Part shown: positions 21,600 to 28,133 of the stretch, in pieces
How the letters are laid out: every line of letters begins with the position of its first letter
How positions within the stretch are numbered: position 1 is the first letter of the stretch
Assembly (NCBI GenBank): GCA_002327405.1
Contig: DCVO01000134.1
Span: 1 to 28,133 of the forward strand
DNA length: 28,133 nt
DNA from: Thiobacillus sp. UBA2186
GTDB taxonomy: Bacteria > Pseudomonadota > Gammaproteobacteria > Burkholderiales > Thiobacillaceae
Direction: 5' to 3'
The notes under the pieces: model-generated
What the model was told of the DNA's origin: nothing
Database searches by the model: none
What the model saw: the letters and a program-made list of their open reading frames with translations, nothing else
Position numbers and translations under genes: made by a program

Positions 21600-22160
21600 T
21601 CAGGAAATGCGGCGCTTGAACTCGTCGGTGCGGGTGTCGATCTCGATCTTGTCGCCGATGTCCACGAACGCGGCCACCTGGACTTCGAAGTTGGTGGGCT
21701 TGATGCGGGCGGGCTTCATGACCTTGCCGGAGGTGTCGCCGCGCACGGCGGGCTCGGTGTACTCGACTTCGCGCACGATGGTGGTGGGCAGTTCCACGGA
21801 GATGGCCTTGTCGTTGTAGAACACCACTTCCACCGGCATGCCGTCGTCCAGGTACTTGAGCGCGTCGGTCATGTTCTCGCCGTCGACTTCGTACTGGTTG
21901 TACTCGGCGTCCATGAAGACGTAGGCCGGATCGGCGAAGTAGGAATAGGTGCACTCCTTGCGGTCGAGCACGACCACGTCGAACTTGTCGTCGGCGCGGT
22001 ATACGGATTCCATGCCTGCGCCGGTCAGCAGATTCTTCAACTTGAGTTTGACCACGGCTGCGTTGCGGCCAGACTTGTTGTATTCGGCCTTCTGCACCAC
22101 CATGGCATCAGCGCCGATCATTACCACGTTGCCGGCGCGGAGTTCCTGGGCGGTTTTCAT
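21600..22160 (-). CDS. efp: Translation elongation factor P
   Basis: A 186-residue EF-P of normal length from ATG 22160, with AGGA 8 bases upstream. It relieves ribosome stalling at polyproline stretches. The tip of domain I reads KSGRNAAVV, with Arg32 at the modified position, so this is the arginine-type EF-P that EarP rhamnosylates. The modifying enzyme gene earP lies immediately upstream on the same strand. The conserved C-terminal segment RTDEFKRRIS closes the protein. It appears to have its own promoter inside the end of earP. Confidence 0.98.
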   Translation of the reverse strand: MKTAQELRAGNVVMIGADAMVVQKAEYNKSGRNAAVVKLKLKNLLTGAGMESVYRADDKFDVVVLDRKECTYSYFADPAYVFMDAEYNQYEVDGENMTDALKYLDDGMPVEVVFYNDKAISVELPTTIVREVEYTEPAVRGDTSGKVMKPARIKPTNFEVQVAAFVDIGDKIEIDTRTDEFKRRIS

Positions 22161-22186
22161 CTTTGCATTCCTGTAAAAATGGGTTG

Positions 22187-22247
22187 AAACGCTTGTAAGC
22201 GTTTGAAAAAACGAGAAATTATACCTTGGAGAAGGCGAATTTCGCAA
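22187..22247 (-). promoter_or_regulatory. Probable efp promoter with downstream palindrome
   Basis: On the - strand TTGCGA (22247-22242), 18 bases and TATAAT (22223-22218) give a promoter whose -10 overlaps the earP stop codon. About 14 bases further on is the perfect palindrome AAACGCTT-AC-AAGCGTTT (22204-22187 on that strand). Its two-base centre makes a hairpin unlikely, so a protein-binding site is the better guess. Confidence 0.5.
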
Positions 22248-23352
22248 GCTCTTCGACAAGATTGGGCCAGGCTTGCAGTTTTCCAGCCCAGGCGCGGGTA
22301 TGTGCCTCATATTCAGGCAGATGGGCAAGCCATTCGATCCAGGCTTCCGGACGGTTTTCTCCGGCATTCCACACCCGCCAAGCCTCCCGCAGGGCGGCTT
22401 CGGCCGGTGCCGACAATCCAGCAACGTAATGGCCGAGAAAGGCCTCGATCTTGGGCCATTGCGCCCCGCCCTCCTGCACATAGGCCTGCCACACCAGCGG
22501 CCTGCCGGCATGCTGGGCGCGGATGAAGGAATCCTCGCCGCGCACGAAATTGATGTCGCAGGCCCACAAGAGCCTGTCGTAGCGCTCCTGAGGCATGAAG
22601 GGCAACACCTGCACGGTCAGATCACCCTCGCTGCGGCTTTCTCCCGCCTTGAGCGCCGCTGCCCCCAAGCCGGCCGCCACCTGCCCCAAAGACTTGCCCT
22701 CGGATGCCAGCAGCCGCACGGGCCGGCCGGCGTGTTTCAAGGCCTCGATCAGGCCGGGGATGGCCGGGTTGTCGTAGGCGAACAATGAAATCCGCAGGGC
22801 CTCGTCCTGAGCCAGCCCGCATTCCGCCCAAAATGCCTGCCGCGCCGCCGCGTCTGCCTGGAACGCTGCCAGCGCCTTCAACTCGGCCGGGCTGCCCAGC
22901 AGCCCTCCGGTATCCGGGCCGATGCCGGGAATGAAGAAGTACTGCGTGAGCGGCAGCCGCGGATGCGGCGAACCGAGCCCGTGATTTTCCGAAACCCAGG
23001 CCTCGGCGCTGAAGTATTCGAGATTGAGCCATACCGGTTTGGGGTCGCGCGCCGCCATCGCCTGGAGATGACTTTCCGGCGCGCGGCAGGCAAAAGCCTC
23101 GACCACCACGTCGGCAGGCTGCGCCTGTGGCATGGCCTTCGACCAGCGCCGGATCTCCACTTCGTCGACGGCCTGGTTTTCCTTCCAGGGATCGACCTCG
23201 GGGCAGATACGGTGGAAGGTCTCGAGGTCGTCCACCCACAGCCGCACCTGCTGGCCGTGCTCGCCCACCAACTCACGAGCTATGCGCCAGCAGATGCCGA
23301 TGTCGCCGTAATTGTCGACGACGGAGCAGAAAATGTCCCAGGAAAGCCTCAT
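22219..23352 (-). CDS. earP: EF-P arginine rhamnosyltransferase EarP
   Basis: A 377-residue protein starting MRLSWDIFCSVVDNYGDIGI and containing LARELVGEHG-type early sequence (here IARELVGEHGQQVRLWVDD), the DUF2331 signature. EarP transfers rhamnose from dTDP-rhamnose to Arg32 of EF-P. The Asp residues of the N-terminal DNYGDIG loop, important in the family, are present, as is the C-terminal RGEDSFIRAQHAGRPLVWQ donor-binding segment. The substrate gene efp follows on the same strand with 58 bases between. Length matches the family. Confidence 0.97.
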   Translation of the reverse strand: MRLSWDIFCSVVDNYGDIGICWRIARELVGEHGQQVRLWVDDLETFHRICPEVDPWKENQAVDEVEIRRWSKAMPQAQPADVVVEAFACRAPESHLQAMAARDPKPVWLNLEYFSAEAWVSENHGLGSPHPRLPLTQYFFIPGIGPDTGGLLGSPAELKALAAFQADAAARQAFWAECGLAQDEALRISLFAYDNPAIPGLIEALKHAGRPVRLLASEGKSLGQVAAGLGAAALKAGESRSEGDLTVQVLPFMPQERYDRLLWACDINFVRGEDSFIRAQHAGRPLVWQAYVQEGGAQWPKIEAFLGHYVAGLSAPAEAALREAWRVWNAGENRPEAWIEWLAHLPEYEAHTRAWAGKLQAWPNLVEELAKFAFSKV

Positions 23353-23440
23353 GCGCGCATTCTACGTTGCAGAGACGTGACTGCGATGTCCACATCCGGC
23401 GCGGCGGGCTTTTGGCTAATGTGGCTTATCGGGAACGCCT

Positions 23441-23463
23441 GCCGACGGACGGTCGGTTTTTTT
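23441..23463 (+). terminator. Weak hairpin plus T7 run upstream of the cold-shock gene
   Basis: GCCGAC and GTCGGT (one G-T pair) flank GGACG and are followed by seven T. No + strand gene ends here, so it may stop stray transcription before the cold-shock promoter, or be chance. Confidence 0.4.
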
Positions 23464-23474
23464 GCCGCAAACAC

Positions 23475-23503
23475 TTGTCAAGCATTTATTTCAGGAGTAG
23501 AAA
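23475..23503 (+). promoter_or_regulatory. Possible promoter of the cold-shock gene with a long 5' leader
   Basis: TTGTCA (23475-23480), 17 bases and TAGAAA (23498-23503) would start a transcript with roughly 140 bases of leader before ATG 23653. Long structured leaders are typical of cspA-type genes. The -10 is weak, so this is tentative. The region 23353-23652 holds no gene that I can support. Confidence 0.35.
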
Positions 23504-23652
23504 GTCTAGGAGTTTGATATCAAGCGCATGAATTTGCGGCATTTTTTGACAAAGCATGCCGATCTCAAACCGCAGTTCGCTGTGTGCAGTCACCGTAGGT
23601 CACTCACAATAAGCGGTTTACATTTGTTAGCGCCAAAGGCAGAGGAGTTTCA

Positions 23653-23856
23653 ATGGCAACGGGTACCGTCAAGTGGTTCAGCGATTCCAAGGGGTTTGGT
23701 TTCATTACCCCGGATGACGGTGGGGAAGATGTTTTCGCGCATTTTTCCGCCATTAACATGAACGGCTTCAAGACCTTGAAGGAAGGCCAAAAAGTTTCCT
23801 TTGAAGTCAGCCAGGGTCCAAAAGGCAAACAGGCTTCCAATATCCAGGCAGTCTGA
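23653..23856 (+). CDS. Cold-shock (CspA-family) nucleic-acid-binding protein
   Basis: A 67-residue protein of standard length with GAGGAG upstream of ATG 23653. RNP1 is KGFGFI at residues 13-18 and RNP2 is VFAHF at 27-31, both on the single-stranded nucleic-acid-binding face. It binds RNA and prevents secondary structure at low temperature or during growth transitions. A strong terminator follows at 23871-23907 and a long leader precedes it, so it is a one-gene unit. Which paralogue it is (cspA, cspD, cspE type) cannot be read from the sequence alone. Confidence 0.98.
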   Translation: MATGTVKWFSDSKGFGFITPDDGGEDVFAHFSAINMNGFKTLKEGQKVSFEVSQGPKGKQASNIQAV

Positions 23857-23870
23857 GTTCCTGCCCATTG

Positions 23871-23907
23871 AAAACCCCGCCACCTGCATAAAGTGGCGGG
23901 GTTTTTT
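23871..23907 (+). terminator. Intrinsic terminator of the cold-shock gene
   Basis: AAAACCCCGCCAC and GTGGCGGGGTTTT pair perfectly over 13 bases around CTGCATAAA, followed by further T. It starts 14 bases after the stop codon. Confidence 0.95.
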
Positions 23908-24000
23908 ATTGTTTTTGAAAACAAGGCAAGCCGTGTCCCTTTAATTCCGTTGCACTCAAACCGCTCGCCACAGTTCCGGGTAGCTGTAGCAATGGGTTAG

Positions 24001-24711
24001 TCATTCCCCCAGCAAACTCTTGATTCCCATCCCTACCCCGATCGCGACACCACCCACCGCCCCCACGGCCGCTGCCTTGGCGAGCGTGATGGCCAGTTGC
24101 TTGTTCAGTTCACCCACGATGGCGCGGGTTACTTCGGCGGAAGTGGCGCCGCCGCTCTTCTTGCCGATGTTGCGCAGGTGGATGTCGGGCAGTTTCAGAT
24201 CCATGAGGCCGTTGTAGTTGACCTTGGCGTTGCGGATCAGCAGCGACTCGATGACCATTTTCGTTTCGGCTTTCTTATCTTCCTTCGGCGCCTTGCTGCC
24301 GGCGCCGACATAACGCTGCACGTTGCGCTGGATGGCGTCGAAATTGGTGACGCCCTTGTCGTTCTTTTCGTAGGAAATGTAGGGCGCGTCGACATGTATC
24401 CTGTGGATCAGCACCACGTCCCTGGTCAGGCTGGCGGGTTCGAGCGCCAACTCGATCCGCCCGGCCTTGAGCGCATGCGGGGACTTGAAGCCTTTCGGGT
24501 TGCCCAGCGCCAGCCCGGACAACACGCCCTTGCCGTCGGTGGGCGACAGGTCGACGCCGCTGACGCTGACCTGCGCCTGGGTCATTTCGCTGCCGTATTT
24601 CTCGATGGCTGTCTTGACCAGGGCATTGAGCGGGTTGGCGAGCCAGATATAAAGCACGGCCGCCACGATGAGAAGCAGCACGGCCAACAGGGCGATATAG
24701 ATCTTTTTCAT
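24001..24711 (-). CDS. AsmA-like membrane-anchored protein
   Basis: ATG 24711 gives 236 residues; the much longer open frame upstream lies across the divergent lipoprotein gene and is rejected. The N-terminus (MKKIYIALLAVLLLIVAAVL) is a single membrane anchor, followed by the AsmA-like pattern in which a beta-rich domain carries GVLSGLALGNPKGF (with SPHALKAGRIELALEP) and later VIESLLIRNAKVNY. A hydrophobic glycine-rich stretch near the C-terminus (AAAVGAVGGVAIGVGMG) could insert in a membrane. AsmA-type proteins work at the cell envelope, with suggested roles in lipid transport. Short for the family. The gene is divergent from the lipoprotein at 24841. Confidence 0.75.
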   Translation of the reverse strand: MKKIYIALLAVLLLIVAAVLYIWLANPLNALVKTAIEKYGSEMTQAQVSVSGVDLSPTDGKGVLSGLALGNPKGFKSPHALKAGRIELALEPASLTRDVVLIHRIHVDAPYISYEKNDKGVTNFDAIQRNVQRYVGAGSKAPKEDKKAETKMVIESLLIRNAKVNYNGLMDLKLPDIHLRNIGKKSGGATSAEVTRAIVGELNKQLAITLAKAAAVGAVGGVAIGVGMGIKSLLGE

Positions 24712-24840
24712 GTTTGTTCCCACCTTTGACCGCGCCAGTCTAACCGAATCGCCGCGCCGGAAAAAAGCCCGCCACTTCGATTCGATTGGGCTAAATTGAG
24801 ACCACCCCTGCAACAATATCCAGCACCGAAAGGAGCCGCG

Positions 24841-25329
24841 ATGAAGCGATTTGTACTGATATCGGCCTTTTGCGCCCTGCTCGCGGGCTGCGACTACACC
24901 ACGCCCCTGGTCACGGCTCCCGCAGTGGATATCGACCCGGCGGCGATCGGCGTATGGCAGCGGACGAGCGCCTACGGCAACACGGAAACGCTGCTGGTGC
25001 TGCCGCTGAACAGGCACGAATACCTGGTTTCCTTTCCTGCCGGCGCGAAGCACGCCATGTTTGCCCGTGCCACGACCTGGCGCGGCGCGGACATGACCCT
25101 GGTGCAGGCCGACTGGTTCGGCACCGCCGAAGGCAAGGTGCCGGACGACAAGCGCACCTTCCAGTACGCCGCTTATGCGATCGAGGGCGACAGCATCACC
25201 GTGCGCCTGTTGAACCCGGAAGTCGTGTCCAAGGACATCGCCTCGACGGAGGCCCTGGCACAGGCCATTGCAGACAACAAGAATCATCCGCGGCTTTTCC
25301 GCGAAGCCATGGTCTTCCGCAAAATTTAA
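24841..25329 (+). CDS. Lipoprotein of unknown function
   Basis: ATG 24841, with AAGGAG 6 bases upstream, gives 162 residues. The N-terminus MKRFVLISAFCALLAGCDY has a lipobox LAGC, so Cys18 should be lipidated; Asp after the Cys is the classical inner-membrane retention signal. The rest is a small mixed domain with IGVWQRTSAYGNTETLLVLP, which resembles compact beta-barrel lipoproteins, though I cannot assign a family. It is divergent from the AsmA-like gene with about 130 bases between, probably holding both promoters. Confidence 0.82.
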   Translation: MKRFVLISAFCALLAGCDYTTPLVTAPAVDIDPAAIGVWQRTSAYGNTETLLVLPLNRHEYLVSFPAGAKHAMFARATTWRGADMTLVQADWFGTAEGKVPDDKRTFQYAAYAIEGDSITVRLLNPEVVSKDIASTEALAQAIADNKNHPRLFREAMVFRKI

Positions 25330-25462
25330 AGGCCTCAGATCAGGATCAATTTTTTCCCATGCGGCCCAGCGTGCTGTTTGTATTGAAAATAATGAGACTG
25401 GCGCGCAAGATGTTCCCGACAGCCGGGAATTCAGGCAACCAATATGCGACAGGCAATAGCAA

Positions 25463-25777
25463 ATGTTCGAGGCCCGCACGCTCAAGATCTTGTTCATCCT
25501 GCTAGCCGGGTACGCGCTGCTGGCCATCCCCGCCTATTGGGGGCCGCCCTTTCTTGAGGAGTTCAGCTCCTTGGCCGTCATCGTGCCCCTGCTTTCCGTT
25601 CATGCCTTTCATCGCCTCGGCATTCCAGGCCTGCTCGAACATGGCGGCTACTGCGGCTGGGGCATGTGTTCCCCCACCGCTTTCGGCTGGGGGTTTTTAG
25701 CCCTGTTCTGGATGGGCGCAGCCTGGCTTGCTGCCTGGGGAATCGCGCGCCTGACATCGCCTTCCACGGGGCGCTAA
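25463..25777 (+). CDS. Small membrane protein of unknown function
   Basis: A 104-residue protein with hydrophobic segments at about residues 8-25, 36-50 and 74-96, so two or three membrane spans. A central HGGYCGWGMCSPTAFGWG stretch has two Cys and many Gly/Trp, possibly a loop or small ligand site. The ribosome-binding site before ATG 25463 is weak. Function is not recognised. A hairpin overlapping its stop (25768-25790) may end transcription. Confidence 0.6.
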   Translation: MFEARTLKILFILLAGYALLAIPAYWGPPFLEEFSSLAVIVPLLSVHAFHRLGIPGLLEHGGYCGWGMCSPTAFGWGFLALFWMGAAWLAAWGIARLTSPSTGR

Positions 25778-25790
25778 AAAATGGCGCCCC
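25768..25790 (+). terminator. Hairpin overlapping the stop codon of the small membrane protein gene
   Basis: GGGGCGC and GCGCCCC pair perfectly over 7 bases around TAAAAAATG and are followed by TTAA. The T-run is poor, so termination is uncertain. Confidence 0.4.
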
Positions 25791-25836
25791 TTAACCTGAT
25801 CAGACTCTCCGTTCATCTCAACCCCGGGCCCCTCTC

Positions 25837-26181
25837 TTGAAGACACCTACACCCGAATCCAGCCGCAAGGCACAGATCGACGCCCTGCTTCTCAAGCTCC
25901 CCGGCGTCAGCGCACGCAAGATCAACGGCCTCGATGCCTACTTCGTCAGCGACAAGATGTTCGCCTGCATCAGCGGCAAGGGCATCGGACTGCGCCTGCC
26001 CGCCGCCACCGCGACCGAACTGCAGTTCTCACGGGGCAACGTCGGCCCGTTTCAGCCCGCCGGCATGGCCAGCACCCGGGAATGGATACAGATCGACCGC
26101 GAAGACGCGGCCGAGTATGAGAAGGACCTCGAGCTGTTCCATGCCTCGCTCGAGTTCGTGAAAACCGCCCGTCCCCGCTAG
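25837..26181 (+). CDS. TfoX/Sxy N-terminal-like small protein
   Basis: A 114-residue protein, with the likely start at TTG 25837 since no earlier ATG or GTG fits. The pattern KINGLDAYFVSDKMFACISGKGIGLRLP and later GNVGPFQPAGMASTREWIQI (quoted as segments MFACISGKG and GPFQPAGMASTREW) matches small proteins of the TfoX N-terminal-domain group. In some bacteria TfoX is a competence regulator, but the single-domain proteins have no established role. No convincing ribosome-binding site precedes the start, so the exact N-terminus is open. Confidence 0.65.
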   Translation: MKTPTPESSRKAQIDALLLKLPGVSARKINGLDAYFVSDKMFACISGKGIGLRLPAATATELQFSRGNVGPFQPAGMASTREWIQIDREDAAEYEKDLELFHASLEFVKTARPR

Positions 26182-26200
26182 GCCGGCGGCGAGGTCCTGG

Positions 26201-26383
26201 TCAGAACGGTTTTTTTCCGGGTCCGGCAAAGTACCAGACGATCAGGCCGATCAGCGGCAGGAAAAACACCGCCAGCACCCACAGCAATTTCTCGATGCCC
26301 TTCGCCGAGCTTTGCAGAATCTGAATGATCGCGTAGATATCCGCGACCAGAACAATGAAACCACCAATTGCAGAGATGCTCAT
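26201..26383 (-). CDS. PLDc_N-type small membrane protein
   Basis: Reading the - strand from ATG 26383, with a strong GGAGGGG ribosome-binding site, gives 60 residues. Two membrane spans are evident, at about residues 5-22 and 32-51, the second ending in LIGLIVWYFAGPGKK, the hallmark of the PLDc_N (cardiolipin synthase N-terminal-like) small proteins. It has no catalytic domain. It lies convergent with the TfoX-N-like gene and divergent from arfB. Its function is unknown. Confidence 0.85.
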   Translation of the reverse strand: MSISAIGGFIVLVADIYAIIQILQSSAKGIEKLLWVLAVFFLPLIGLIVWYFAGPGKKPF

Positions 26384-26492
26384 GATTCCCCTCCAGGTTG
26401 GTTTTGTCAGGTACTGGGTGCAATATATCTTAAAAACAATTCCAAAGCCGACCCCCTTCGATTCTGCAGTCTCATTCCCGTAAGTTGAGCGT

Positions 26493-26897
26493 ATGCGCCC
26501 TCGTTTCATCATCCCGCCGGAAGAGGTCGAAATTACTGCAATCCGCGCGCAAGGTGCTGGCGGACAGAACGTCAACAAGGTTGCCAACGCTGTGCATTTG
26601 CGTTTCGATATCGCCGCGTCGTCGCTGCCGGAAGACATTCGTGAGCGGCTTCTGAAACTTGGCGATCAGCGCATCAGCAAGGACGGGGTGGTGATTATCA
26701 AGGCCCAGGAATTCCGCAGCCTCGAGAAAAATCGAGCCGAAGCATTGCGCCGCTTGCAAGAACTGATCGCCAGTGTCGCGGTGCTGCCCAAGAAACGCCG
26801 TCCAACCAGGCCGACCAAGACTTCTGTCGCGAAGCGCTTGGAAGGCAAGGCGCGACGCGCGGCGGTAAAGGTGGGGCGAGGAAAGGTCGACGACTAG
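26493..26897 (+). CDS. arfB: Alternative ribosome-rescue factor ArfB (YaeJ-type peptidyl-tRNA hydrolase)
   Basis: A 134-residue protein with the catalytic Gly23-Gly24-Gln25 (AQGAGGQNVNK) of class I release-factor-type hydrolases. A basic C-terminal tail (KKRRPTRPTKTSVAKRLEGK) enters the empty mRNA channel of stalled ribosomes. ArfB frees ribosomes stalled on mRNA without a stop codon, backing up tmRNA. That is notable here because a piece of tmRNA elsewhere in the window is a mobile-element scar; the two are not linked by sequence. Length matches the family. The ribosome-binding site is weak. Confidence 0.95.
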   Translation: MRPRFIIPPEEVEITAIRAQGAGGQNVNKVANAVHLRFDIAASSLPEDIRERLLKLGDQRISKDGVVIIKAQEFRSLEKNRAEALRRLQELIASVAVLPKKRRPTRPTKTSVAKRLEGKARRAAVKVGRGKVDD

Positions 26898-27195
26898 GCT
26901 GCGCGTTCATGTCCGATCCGCCCCATAAAGGTTATGGGAATTAAACGGGCCAGCGTCATATAATTTTTCGAGTCCGAAATCCATCTCACCGATGAAAACA
27001 ATTCCGAAGCACCCCTTTGATTCGCCTGTTAAATAGGAAAGCGCGCTTATGACACAAAATCCATGGGATGGGGTTCCTTCTCTCAAGAGCGCAAGTGAAG
27101 CAAGCAAATGGCTCTAGTTAAACGAAATTAATGGGGTCTGCTTCGATAACTTTTTATCATCCCAATACCCAAGCAATCATTGTTTCAGCAACAAA
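26898..27195. other. Intergenic stretch without supported genes
   Basis: It contains a second copy of a motif from upstream of arfB: AAAACAATTCCGAAGCACCC and TTTGATTC at 26995-27023, compared with 26433-26464. A 22-codon frame follows at 27049-27117 (MTQNPWDGVPSLKSASEASK...), too short to support as a gene but possibly the remains of one. Confidence 0.5.
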
Positions 27196-27196
27196 T

Positions 27197-27226
27197 AAAG
27201 AAACCCCGCCAAAGCGGGGTTTCTTT
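27197..27226. terminator. Bidirectional intrinsic terminator
   Basis: AAAGAAACCCCGC and GCGGGGTTTCTTT pair perfectly over 13 bases around CAAA, with more T after it. It ends the - strand methyltransferase transcript. A second small stem, CCCTGAC-GCCTT-GTCAGGG, lies at 27236-27254 just before it on that strand. Confidence 0.9.
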
Positions 27227-27254
27227 TTTTACCTGCCCTGACGCCTTGTCAGGG

Positions 27255-27902
27255 CTAGCTTGCACGGCGCGCGGTCATCAAAAATACCGGGTAGTCCCTC
27301 GATCCGGTCTCGCTTTCCTTGGCAATGCTGAACACGGTCTGAAAACGAATTTCGCCAAAACCTGCTTTTTCGGCACGCCGGGTTAGGTCGGCCCGCTCGA
27401 AGCCATGATGCACGTCTACCTCAGGCCCGTGAAACGAGCCGTCTTCCTTGTCCAGGTCGGCGATGCATAGAGTGCCGCCAGGATTCAGCAGGTCGTGAAA
27501 GATGCGCAGGATTTGGTCGGTGTCGGGAACATGGTGCAGGGTCATCGAGGTGTAGATCAGGTCGAAGCGCTGTGCCGGCGGCGGGTCGGCGAGCAGGTCC
27601 AGCTTCAGGGTCGCCATGTTGCGCACGCCCTGTTCGGCAATCTTTTTGGCCGCCACATCGAGCATGCCGCCCGAACTGTCGGCCAGCAGGATGCTGCCAA
27701 GCTCGTCCTTGAGCGGAAAGGAAAGCAGCCCCGTGCCGCTGCCGTAATCGAGCGCGCTCATGTGCTGGCCCAGGTGGACGGCCTGGCGGATGGCCTGCGC
27801 GAGTTTTTCGCCGCGCTCGCGGAAGGCCGGGTTTTCGTCCCATTTGCGGGCCTTGGCATCGAAGTGCGCGGCGTCGAGCCGGGTGGTTTGGGGGCTATTC
27901 AT
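27255..27902 (-). CDS. SAM-dependent methyltransferase (class I)
   Basis: ATG 27902 gives 215 residues (MNSPQTTRLDAAHFD...); the longer frame runs into the icd gene in another reading frame and is rejected. Motif I is LDYGSGTG (residues 51-58), followed by ILLADSSGGML and LDLLADPP, then FDLIYTSMTLHHV, the pattern of Methyltransf_11/25-type small-molecule methyltransferases. The substrate is unknown. It is 17 bases downstream of icd on the same strand, so it may be co-transcribed; there is only a weak ribosome-binding site. Terminators follow at 27197-27254. Confidence 0.92.
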   Translation of the reverse strand: MNSPQTTRLDAAHFDAKARKWDENPAFRERGEKLAQAIRQAVHLGQHMSALDYGSGTGLLSFPLKDELGSILLADSSGGMLDVAAKKIAEQGVRNMATLKLDLLADPPPAQRFDLIYTSMTLHHVPDTDQILRIFHDLLNPGGTLCIADLDKEDGSFHGPEVDVHHGFERADLTRRAEKAGFGEIRFQTVFSIAKESETGSRDYPVFLMTARRAS

Positions 27903-27919
27903 GGCGCGGCGGCTATTCC

Positions 27920-28133
27920 CTACATGCAGGCGATCATCGCGTCGCCGAAGGCCGAGCACTTCACCTCGGTGGCGCCGTCCATCAGGCGGGCGAAGTCGTA
28001 GGTCACGGTCTTGTTGGAGATGGCTTTTTCCATGCCGGCAATGATGAGGTCGGCGGCTTCCGTCCAGCCCATGTGGCGCAGCATCATCTCGGCGGAGAGG
28101 ATGATGGAGCCGGGGTTGACGTAGTCCTTGCCG
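27920..28133 (-). CDS. icd: Isocitrate dehydrogenase (NADP+-type), C-terminal part
   Basis: The last 71 codons before TAG (27922-27920) are visible; the rest of the gene lies beyond the right edge. The sequence GKDYVNPGSIILSAEMML, RHMGWTEAADLI and TYDFARLMDGATEVKCSAFGD matches the C-terminus of homodimeric isocitrate dehydrogenase, which oxidises isocitrate to 2-oxoglutarate in the citric acid cycle. The NPGSIILSAEMML helix is a highly conserved part of the family. The NADP+ preference is inferred from the family, since the cofactor-specific residues are mostly outside the window. Confidence 0.93.
   Translation of the reverse strand, partial: GKDYVNPGSIILSAEMMLRHMGWTEAADLIIAGMEKAISNKTVTYDFARLMDGATEVKCSAFGDAMIACM

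Noticed and set aside
20517..22187. 556-codon + strand frame spanning the end of the YihY-type gene, the coiled-coil gene and efp
   Set aside because: It crosses a strong terminator and efp on the other strand, so it cannot be a single gene.

Overview
The window reads as a stretch of a high-GC betaproteobacterial chromosome. The best pointers are EarP (the EF-P arginine rhamnosyltransferase) next to an EF-P with Arg at the modified position, plus a tmRNA 3' end of betaproteobacterial type. I cannot name a genus with confidence. The left two thirds (about 1-18700) is accessory DNA. From about 18720 rightwards the content looks like ordinary chromosomal housekeeping.

Defense operon (1-10673, all + strand, tightly packed): the C-terminal part of a SNF2/RapA-type helicase, a large DPPY-type adenine DNA methyltransferase, an AAA15/OLD-like ATPase, a DUF4276 protein with a TOPRIM-like N-terminus, a type III Res-like helicase-nuclease (GSGKT, DEGH, and a C-terminal PD...D-x-K site), a decayed DUF3800 stub and an intact DUF3800 protein. 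The methylase and the Res-like protein form a type III-like restriction core. The ATPase/DUF4276 pair inside it resembles the organisation of PARIS (ATPase plus TOPRIM nuclease), so it may be a guard module. The methylase carries an in-frame dispersed palindrome and a lower-GC catalytic/specificity core that looks swapped in.

Second accessory block (10674-12668): a small 53-residue Pro/Gln/Glu-rich gene on the - strand, not among ORFs of at least 60 codons, divergent from an unrecognised 240-residue protein that is followed by a Sir2-family protein.

Scar array (12669-18700): this is the most unusual part. Toxin-antitoxin modules (DUF1778/GNAT, AbrB/PIN and, on the - strand, Xre/RES) and a frameshifted exported protein are separated by repeats. 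The repeats combine tRNA or tmRNA 3'-end pieces (T-arm plus CCA), hairpins with a shared CACCCTTGYGGTG tip whose arms show compensatory changes, and at two places a TGGGGGTATTTCTGGGG motif resembling integrase arm-type sites. One repeat is clearly the 3' end of tmRNA (ssrA) with its own terminator. I read this as several integrative elements that landed one after another at ssrA/tRNA-type sites and decayed to their addiction modules. A cassette-like mobile array is the alternative.

Chromosomal backbone (18723-28133): HI0933-type flavoprotein, YihY-type membrane protein fused to a cyclic-nucleotide-binding domain, small coiled-coil protein, efp and earP, a cold-shock protein, an AsmA-like protein, a lipoprotein, small membrane proteins, a TfoX-N-like protein, arfB, a SAM methyltransferase and the 3' end of icd. 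Several clear intrinsic terminators separate these units.
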